Positions 57,501 to 64,000 of a DNA stretch of 64,000 nucleotides are shown here, in pieces; within the stretch, counting starts at the first letter, position 1; every line of letters starts with the position of its first letter. The stretch is from Eutreptiella sp. 'Long Island Sound 2002' (Eukaryota > Euglenozoa > Euglenophyceae > Eutreptiales > Eutreptiaceae), in NCBI GenBank assembly GCA_964036045.1, contig OZ038378.1:173242946-173306945 (forward strand). Direction: 5' to 3'. Position numbers and translations under genes: made by a program. The notes beneath the pieces were generated by a model. It was not told the origin of the DNA. It did no database searches and worked only from the letters and a program-made list of their open reading frames with translations.

Positions 57501-60500
57501 GGGGGATGACGCTCCCTCCTCCCTCCCTCCCCCCGCCCCCCCTCCACCACACACGGTCACACACGTTCAAACCCACAGAAGACCCCGATGCGGACCACAC
57601 CCCCAAGGGGTGGACCTGGGGATTCCACACGGAACACAGAGCGGATCCGGAGCCAGGCAGTGACGACGCTCCACTACCATTCGCCCCACATCGCAGACGC
57701 ATCGATAGGATCCACTTTGCCTCACACATGCTGCACTCCCTGACACGCTGCTACACACACAGGCTGGGCGGCTCCGACCATCGGGCAGTCATAGCAACAC
57801 TCTCCCCCCCACACTCCACAGACACCCAGCAACGGTTACGAGTCCCAGTGTCCTTCCTGAAGGACCCGGAGACGGTAAAAGAAATGGAGGCTGAACTCAA
57901 AGCTGTCGGACACCAGGGAGATGGCTGGTGGGAGGAGGCCACACAGATAATCAAAAAAACGGCGTTCAGGTTTGAAAAATCCATCCACACACAGGGCACA
58001 CAGGAGGCATTGGCCATGTTGATGAGCGCAACACTGCGCCATACGCCAGCCGAGGCACTGCGCTTCCTGCGTGAAAAAGGACTCCACCCCGAGGACACAC
58101 AACGTGCATACGCGATGCTGCAAGCGTTTGCAGAGAAAGAAAAGGCAGACAGGAATGGGACCACAGTCCTGAGAAAGCTGCAGCAGGTACTCCAAGAGGA
58201 GCCGGCGACGGTATACCAGAAGCAACAACGTAAAATGGAAGTGGCACGGCTCACCAGGGAACTGCAGCAGCGGCGGCGACTGGCGGTGCTCAGGGACAAG
58301 GGAGGGTAGCTCCTCACCGGACCCACGGCAATTGCCAAAGCACTGCAAGAACACTGGTCGGGTATAATGGCGGCAGGCACAAAGACAGTGCCGGAATGCA
58401 TCGAATATCTGAATTCCCTTCCCCTGGCACAGAATATCAAAAACGTGGCGCCAATCCTCCTCCGCCCCCTCACTCAGGAACTGGTTCTCACGGCGCTTGA
58501 GAACCTGAAACGGGGTTCGTCACCAGGGGTGGATGGAATCCCAGCGGAAATTTTTCAGGCGCTGCCGGATGTGTTTGTACCCAAGATGTTTCAGTCCATC
58601 TCTGATTTTCTACAAAGGGGGTCAATCCCGCATGACTGGTCCCTTGGCATCCTGTCCCCCATCCCCAAAGAACAAGGATCAGTGTCGATCAATTGTCTGC
58701 GACCCATATGCCTGCAATACGTCCTGCTGAAATGGCTATCGGCGTCACTGTACTTAATGCTAGAGGACGTAGTGGCATTTGTTACGCCATCAGAACAGAA
58801 AGCTTTTATTAAAGGCCGGTTCATCTTCGATCATATATGGAATGCACGGGGCGCCTGGCAAGCAATGCAAGAGGGCGTCATGATCCCTATAGACTTCTCC
58901 AAAGTGTATGACTCCATCCAACACAATTACATGGTTGCATTTTTCCTGCATATCGCCCTCCCCATCCCCCTCATTGCGCTCCTGATGGCACTGTTTAAGG
59001 CACCCTTCCTGTTTGGAGTAGCGCGAGGAGTCGTCAAGGACGTGCTTGTCCATCCGCAGTCAGGAGTCAAGCAGGGCGACCCACTGTCGCCGGCAATTTT
59101 TGTTATGGTCAGCTCAATCCTCGTCCGGAAACTACAGAGCCTGTCACCCTGCATTCATATACTCTTCTATGCGGATGATCTGTTGATCTACATACCGCTG
59201 CCACCCCCCACCGTCTGCAAATTACTGACACACATATTCGAAGCCATACGAGTGTACGGACTGTTTGTGGGCCTGCGGATCAACCTAGGGAAATCAGCAT
59301 TCTTACTCAAAGGGGAGTGGGGGGAGGACCACAAACGCATCCTAGCCTCCTTTGGGGTGCCTGTTAAAGCCAAAATCAGGTACCTGGGTATAGTCCTGGG
59401 ACACATGTCCAGTGAGGAGGCATATGCGCCAACCATAGCCAGGGCCATGCAGAGAGCAGAATTCATGCGCACGCTTCCCCTCACACACCAAGAACGAGTA
59501 GCATTGTTCCAGGAGTGGGTCCTGCCACTACTCATTTTTCCAGCCAGGGCGTATTTCCCGACAGACGCGGTGATATCCCAGGTGTCAGCAGTGTACAAGA
59601 CGGCCCTATGCCTCACCTCTTGGGGACTGACGCTCCCAATTTTGGAACTCCGACCGGGACTGGGGGGTGACACACTCCCCCGGCCATCCAAATTTTTACT
59701 ATGGCAACACGCCACAGCCTTCATGCTTTCCAGGCAAGAATCAACAGTGGTGCCCCCCCTATCGAGGTCACACCTCCGGACGTGGGCCTCCACGTTTGGT
59801 GTCCCCCTGGAGGCCAGGTTTCTACCATGGCTCCAACTAGGACCAATCCCATGGAAAACGTACCCCTTCCTGGGAATGTCATGCAAGGCATTCTCACTGC
59901 TTCGCAAGCCAGCAAAGGTCCCGACCCCCCCACATACACAGATAGACGCCATGCCGCTGTGGCATTCAGTGTTGTTCAAGGACACGCGCATGAACACATA
60001 CTACTGCCCGGCCCTCATTAGAAAAGGCATACACACAATAGCACAGCTCAGAGACATGGACATTGCGGCACACCTCCCCAGGACATGGATCCCAGTGTAC
60101 CAAAGTAGCCTGGCCAGCCTGGCACAACCCAGCGCGCCTCTAGCCAAAGAGGACGAAGGGCAACCAGCATTCTGGCTACAATGGAACAAACGGATCATGC
60201 TTCGTTTCCTAATGCAACTGTCCCCAGAGACCCCGAGACAGACGCCGGACACATGGCGTGCGTGGGCCAGGCTCTCCCTACCCCCGAACGATCTGGTTTT
60301 CATTCAGACAGCACTCTGGAAAAAACTCACAGTAGGATGCCGGCTGGCCAACTGGCAACCGGCAGACACCGCGTGCCCCCTGGACAGAGCACAGGAAACA
60401 ATGGATCACACACTCACGGAATGCAGATTCCTGCCCACGGCATTCCATCTGGCAGTGCAGTGCATCGGTCCTATCCCCCATGAAGAGGGGACGGTCGTGG

Positions 60501-63500
60501 ATCCCGCGGAAGTGCTGATCAACGCCCCGGTGCTGTCTGTGACAACGCCACTGGGGCTGGTCTACTGGTCGGCAATCAGAGCATCTTGGGCAGTCCAGTG
60601 TAAGCATAAGTTCCTGCAGTTAGCCTCACCTCCCTCCTGGTCCCATTTCCTGCGTACATGGATTAAGGTCCTGTCGGAATGGGAACAACACCCGTGCCCC
60701 TCCCTCCCTAAGAACGAGATCACCCTACTGCTTCATGCACTCCAAACCATGGACGCCACAACGGTGCTGGAACACCCCAGGGTACGAGTGGCGTCGGACA
60801 GACCGCTGCCCACACTCCACCAACCAGCCCGCAAAAAAAAGAAAAAGTTCGCACAGGCGGCAGAGTTGGCAGCACACCATGAGTCCGTTATCCGCAGTCA
60901 CGTGGAGGATGGATGGTCCATTGTATACCCTGACGGGTCATCCGAGAAACATCCGGAAGTGGGGAGAGTGGGGGGTTACGGTGTGTACTTCGGAGACCAC
61001 AGAGATGTGGCGGAATTTTTGCCCGTGAAGGAGCCTCAAACCAACATCCGAGGGGAACTCCGAGCAGCACTCAGTGCGTTGCAGGGGCACATCCCAGGAA
61101 CCAAGTCCCTGATCTGCCCCGACTGTCAGCTTGTGGTAGATGGAGTGCTTGGCCTGGCGCAAAGGTGGCGGCGGCATAACTGGCGAAATACCTCAGGGGA
61201 CGTGGCCCATGCGGACCTGTGGGCACAGATCCTGGAACTCACAGAGCGCCATGGCACAGAAATCAAGTGGATGCACGTCCCATCACACATAGGAATCCGG
61301 GGTAATGAAAAAGCGGACCAACTGGCAGACCTGGGCAGGAGAAAATCACCATTGCTTTTTGGGAGAATATCAGTGACCCCCAGACAAGACGATGAGGAAG
61401 AGGAGCGGGAGCTGTTGGATGGGGAGATATCGGTATGGGGCGATGAGGAAGAACCCCCCCCCCCCCCCGGAGGAGGAGAACCCCCCCACCCCCTGCCGGA
61501 TGCCACGAACACCGCAGGCCACACCACAGCGGCCGGTTGGAGTTCTTAGTCCGGAAGTCATTGCCTCGCCACTATGGGATGTGGAAGTGTGCACACCAGC
61601 CATGATACGCAAGTGCCGCAGATTTGACACGCCACAACCACACAGCCAAATCAAGTACACGCCACAGCAGGTACAACTACCGCGGCAGTCACAGCCGACG
61701 CCCATGTCAGGGGTGCATCACACACCCCGGGTAATTGGACCCAACAGGTGCACGTTCCAGACGCCAGAACCGCCGTCGCCGCTCACCCCCAGTGCCAGGA
61801 CCAACCTGCTGAGGTCACTGAACCTGGTGGAGATGGAGGGGGGGGGGGGACACCCCCCGAAAGGGCACTGTCGGACAGTTGGATGACGGACAACTCTGAT
61901 ACAGAATCGGTGGCAGACACCGACTCCACAATGTCCTGTAGCACAGCGTGCTCCATGTGTTTCACTCCTTAATGCAAAACGCCACCGCCTCGGTGATGCG
62001 TGAGCATGCCCTGTAATTTGAGTGGCTGGCATCAGGTATCTTCGGTATAGTACAACGGTATCATCAGTGGCCCTGACGCCGGATGGCGGGGGTTCGATGC
62101 CCGGAGCGTGGCTTGTGGCGGCTCGCAATGGGTAGTTCTAGTGTTGTGGTAATAAATACTTGGGTTCCATCTAGGAGGATTATTTGCTGTAGGGAGGAGC
62201 ATACCTGAAAGTGCACGGGGGCCCAGCCCCGCAGTGCGCTGCGTCAATGCGGCTCGTGGAGGCGACGGCGCAGGCCGCCCGATGAGCGTGTTGATGTTGG
62301 TGTAGCGTGCCTCTGGGGCGGGGGGGGAGAACCGAGTGCCCCCCCAGAGATAGCCAGGTACCGACAGCTGGTGGTATGGGTGGGGATTCCCACCACATCG
62401 GAAGCATAGCATACTGGAAGTGCACGGGGGTCTCGTCACGCGGGTGTAGGTTCGATGCCCACCGTGGAGGCGACGGAGGAGGCGGCCCGGTCATCGTTGG
62501 GCTGGCCATTTTTCCGCCAGGCCACAAATGACGTATACACCAGCACACACACAGACAGCACATGCAAGCGCCCAGGCGCTGCCCGCATCCCCCTTCCCTG
62601 TATGGCTGTATGTTGACCTCTGCAAAAGCCAGTACCCACTGGGGTTTTTAAATCCTAAGGACCTAAATATCCCAGGGCCGGTGGCAGTGGCCCACACGGG
62701 TGACCTCTGACCGCCCCAGCCCCCATGACCTGGCACACCCGAACTGCGGGTATGTGGCCGAGAGGGGCCAGCTCACGCAAGCATACCAGTGACAACAGGG
62801 CGCCAAAGTGGGACACAATGAACGCTACGCCCTGAACTCAGTCCGACGGCGACAATGCCCTGAACCCAGTAGATGCAGCCCGACTCTTGCCCCATTCAGG
62901 GAGGAGGGAAAGGAAAGAACTGCAAGACACTGTCCGCGTGACACGAACAATCTTGGAACTGAGTTGGCAATGAAGGCCATGAGGCAGGCGCGGCTGGAGC
63001 TGAGTGGCGGGTCCACACCTGACCAATTGAAGCCCCCCTCCACCACGCGCGACGCCCTCCCTCCTGCCGGGTCCCCCCATGTGCGGCCCCCTCACCCTCC
63101 CTGTGCCCTGCGCAGGTCCCGATCCTGCAGTCCATCGCCGTGGCAGAGCGCGCGCTCACCTCCCCGTCAGCGACGCTGGACGGCGCCGGCACCACCCCGC
63201 ACTTCATGTACGTGTCCCCGACGAAGGCCCTGGCCCAGGACCAGCTGCGCGCCTTCCGGGACTTCGTGCCGCAGAAGTGGCAGCACCTTTTCCAGACCTA
63301 CGACGGGGACGTGCCGCATAGCGAGCGGTCGCACGTGCGCGACGCCGCGGCCGTCATGCTGACGAACCCGGACATGCTGCACTGCAACATGCTGCCGCAA
63401 CACCGGCAGTGGGCTGCGTGGTTCGCCTCCCTGCGGTACGTCGTGCTGGACGAGGCGCACATGTACAAGGGGGTCTTCGGGGCCCACGTCGCGATGGTGC

Positions 63501-64000
63501 TGCGGCGGCTGCAGCGGGTGTGCGCGTTCCACAAGGGGCTGGCGAAGGGGGCGTGCCCGGTCCAGTTCGTGATGTGCACCGCCACGCTGGGGGACCCCCT
63601 GCGGCACTTCCACAGCCTGACGTCCCTGACCGCCTCCCTCATCGACAAGGACGCCAGCCCCTCGGGGACTAAGTACGTGGTGCTGTGGAACCCGCCGCCG
63701 GAGTCCCAGTACCAGCCCGTCCCCAAGAAGGCGGGTGCAGAGCACTGCAAGACGGAGGGCGTGGCGGCGGTGGCGCGGGAGGGAGCGGACGGGCACGCCC
63801 GTGAGCCCGGCGACCCCGTCGCTGGTGCAGCTGCGGGTTTGGGTGGGGTAAGTGGGGGCGTCAGTGGGAGCGGGGGCGGTGCGGGTGTCGAGGCAGGGCC
63901 GGGGAGTGTGGGAGGGGCCCCTGTCAAGACCGAGGCCGGGGGCAGCAAGAGCGCGCTGGTGCCCGCGGCGTACCGGAGGGCGGACGGGCAGCTGGCGTAC
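51594..64000 (+). CDS. HRQ1: HRQ1/MrfA-type DEAH-box DNA helicase, at least 4 exons, runs off the window
   Basis: ATP-dependent DNA helicase related to yeast Hrq1 and bacterial MrfA/YprA, a family linked to crosslink repair and genome stability. Exons: 51594-51819, 54711-55564, 57105-57371 and 63116 to the window end. They join in frame (phases 1, 0, 0) to 744 residues so far. Exons 1-2 encode a Ser/Pro-rich start and a family-specific N-terminal region. Exon 3 has the Q-like YRHQMQAI and Walker A TSTSSGKSLCYL. Exon 4 opens with VPILQSIAVAE, then YVSPTKALAQDQ (Ia), TNPDMLH (Ib), VVLDEAHMYKGVFGAHVA (II, DEAH), MCTATLGDP (III) and VVLWNPP. The RecA2 half, motifs IV-VI and the C-terminal Cys domain lie beyond the window. 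Introns are 2.9, 1.5 and 5.7 kb; the last holds a LINE. Donor 3 (gtcctc) is weak. A strong donor-like GTAAGT at about 63849 could end exon 4 before a Gly-rich stretch. Linking exons 1-2 to 3-4 is my inference from phase and family layout. Confidence 0.82.
53334..53711 (+). CDS. unknown small protein ORF inside helicase intron 1
   Basis: 125 residues starting MSSYKFTPRAVASRD. ATG 53334 is preceded five bases upstream by acceptor-like TTTTTTTCAACGGGCAG. The sequence looks like a real folded protein rather than random translation (HPGYVWLKSGYSEAIPWRKV, then LWAMLLKEGWVPVNARRLQDW) and ends in an acidic DDDSDSE tail. I recognise no family. C tracts lie at 53787-53798 and 53856-53867 and a G tract at 54057-54069, resembling the homopolymer caps of the elements in this window, so it may be transposon cargo. 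It is on the same strand as the helicase and within its intron. Confidence 0.4.
   Translation: MSSYKFTPRAVASRDAPQKPLDFGSTPDPVHLQPHPGYVWLKSGYSEAIPWRKVGLIKQRNVDLTTDGLWAMLLKEGWVPVNARRLQDWQKLKKYVPVHKQGDVCPNGVPALPEKGNADDDSDSE
54112..54195 (+). repeat. tRNA-like / possible SINE sequence in helicase intron 1
   Basis: GTGGATGCTCAGCGGTGCAG resembles a tRNA D-arm and A-box. GTGTTCGAATCTTG about 45 bases downstream resembles a B-box. Stems pair poorly, so it is not a functional tRNA. A tRNA-derived SINE head is the likeliest reading. Confidence 0.35.
55771..56273. mobile_element. foldback element with ~145-bp inverted arms in helicase intron 2
   Basis: Left arm 55771-55913 and right arm 56120-56273 are near-identical inverted copies. 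Left reads GTGGTGAGAGAACAGTACCC through CATTTCTTGGGACTCGTTCA and CGCAGGTCTTCACGCCGCAA to GCGGCAGAAGTAGTG. Right is its reverse complement with an extra 11 bases (ACCCGAACTTG in left-arm sense) and a few substitutions. The spacer is about 206 bp. The whole could fold into one long hairpin. Minus-strand frames spanning it are a by-product. Confidence 0.8.
57506..61549 (+). pseudogene. LINE ORF2: endonuclease remnant, reverse transcriptase, RNase H
   Basis: One frame runs 57506-61549, interrupted by a single in-frame TAG at 58307-58309. Order: tail of the endonuclease (RRRIDRIHFA, GGSDHRAVIATL, about 57690-57800); a coiled, charged linker; RT from about 58490 (KRGSSPGVDGIPAEIF, IPIDFSKVYDS, SGVKQGDPLSPAIFV, catalytic FYADDLLIY at about 59164); thumb and connection; a knuckle (CPLDRAQETMDHTLTEC, about 60378); RNase H (YPDGSSEKH, NIRGELRAAL, CPDCQLVVDG, HVPSHIGIRGNEKADQLADL, about 60920-61340). 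RT and RNase H catalytic residues look present. Beyond a C tract at 61450-61463 the frame changes: coding-like sequence continues in another frame to about 61860, where a G tract at 61837-61849 shifts it again, to a stop near 61972. With the nonsense codon and the 5' loss it is probably not active. Confidence 0.88.
62037..62125 (+). repeat. tRNA-like module 1 downstream of the LINE
   Basis: Contains TAGTACAACGG, fitting the A-box TRGYNNANNNG, and GGTTCGATGCC, an exact B-box, at tRNA-like spacing of roughly 36 bases. The acceptor stem does not pair and the T-stem pairs only in part, so it is tRNA-like rather than a tRNA gene. Confidence 0.5.
62197..62290 (+). repeat. tRNA-like module 2 (decayed)
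   Basis: Direct repeat of module 3, sharing AAGTGCACGGGGG and GTGGAGGCGACGG-type segments, but with the B-box region degenerate. Confidence 0.4.
62407..62495 (+). repeat. tRNA-like module 3
   Basis: Contains GAAGTGCACGGGGGTCTCGT, then CACGCGGG, reminiscent of a tRNA-Asp anticodon arm, and the B-box GGTTCGATGCCC with a T-stem that pairs at four of five positions. It has no pairing acceptor stem. Confidence 0.45.
62496..63115. other. 3' part of helicase intron 3
   Basis: No gene recognised. It ends with the pyrimidine-rich acceptor CCTCCCTGTGCCCTGCGCAG just before helicase exon 4. The junction between LINE-derived and original intron DNA is somewhere in this stretch. Confidence 0.4.

Larger units (their letters stand above)
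57490..62200 (+). mobile_element. 5'-truncated non-LTR retrotransposon (LINE) in helicase intron 3
   Basis: Boundaries are approximate. The element lies in the same orientation as the host gene, between exon 3 (ends 57371) and exon 4 (starts 63116). The 5' side begins inside the apurinic-like endonuclease domain, so the 5' end, including any ORF1, is missing. The 3' side passes into a region with tRNA-like modules (62037-62480). I could not define the target-site duplication or a poly-A tail. RT plus RNase H and a CCHC-like knuckle place it broadly among I/Tad/R1/LOA-like or algal LINEs. Confidence 0.85.

Noticed and set aside
57506-61549. Retroviral or LTR-retrotransposon polyprotein
   Set aside because: No LTRs, protease or integrase. 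The endonuclease-RT-RNase H order with YADD and no integrase fits a non-LTR element.
62037-62125. Functional tRNA gene
   Set aside because: A- and B-boxes are present, but acceptor stems do not pair and the T-stem is mismatched, so I call it tRNA-like only.

Overview
This window is nuclear DNA from a eukaryote, most likely a unicellular protist. Genes are sparse and transposon debris is plentiful. Two genes are split by GT-AG introns up to 5.7 kb, there is a partial 18S rRNA copy and a cytosolic ribosomal protein gene, and there are no operons. Runs of 10 or more G or C occur throughout, often at the edges of inverted-repeat elements. Lineage is uncertain. Three weak clues point towards Euglenozoa: the character of the 18S fragment, a uS4 (RPS9) protein that shares '[13 protein letters not shown]'-type features with kinetoplastid homologues (from memory), and a pyrimidine tract plus AG a few bases upstream of the start codon of nearly every recognised gene, as expected for spliced-leader trans-splicing. 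No spliced-leader gene was found here.

Layout. 0-14 kb: mostly unannotatable sequence with one Pro/Ala-rich reading frame (4.5-6.5 kb), a dispersed-repeat copy (1.55-2.0 kb) and a 400-bp MITE-like element (8.2-8.6 kb). 14.1-18.2 kb: an intronless gene for a 1336-residue protein with C2-like domains followed by 20 leucine-rich repeats. 20-26.8 kb: two related terminal-inverted-repeat elements (D1, D2), transposon-associated reading frames, a decayed minus-strand 18S rRNA fragment and a small element B. 27.4-31.8 kb: a four-exon FolD/MTHFD gene. 32-39.9 kb: gene-poor, including a 2-kb AT-rich island. 39.9-42.1 kb: uS4 (minus) and phosphopantothenoylcysteine decarboxylase (plus), transcribed divergently from a 480-bp spacer. 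46.4-47.5 kb: a membrane-anchored glycerophosphodiester phosphodiesterase. 49.2-51 kb: another dispersed-repeat copy and a 1.2-kb element B' carrying a reading frame. 51.6 kb to the end: an HRQ1/MrfA-type DEAH helicase gene in at least four exons. Its introns hold a foldback element, an unknown reading frame, tRNA-like sequences and a 5'-truncated non-LTR retrotransposon with RT and RNase H.

The recognisable genes are housekeeping functions (one-carbon folate metabolism, coenzyme A synthesis, phospholipid turnover, translation, DNA repair) plus one large LRR protein. They do not form a pathway cluster. The interest lies in the mobile elements, the homopolymer tracts that border and frameshift them, the possible trans-splice signals, and the chimeric C2-LRR protein.
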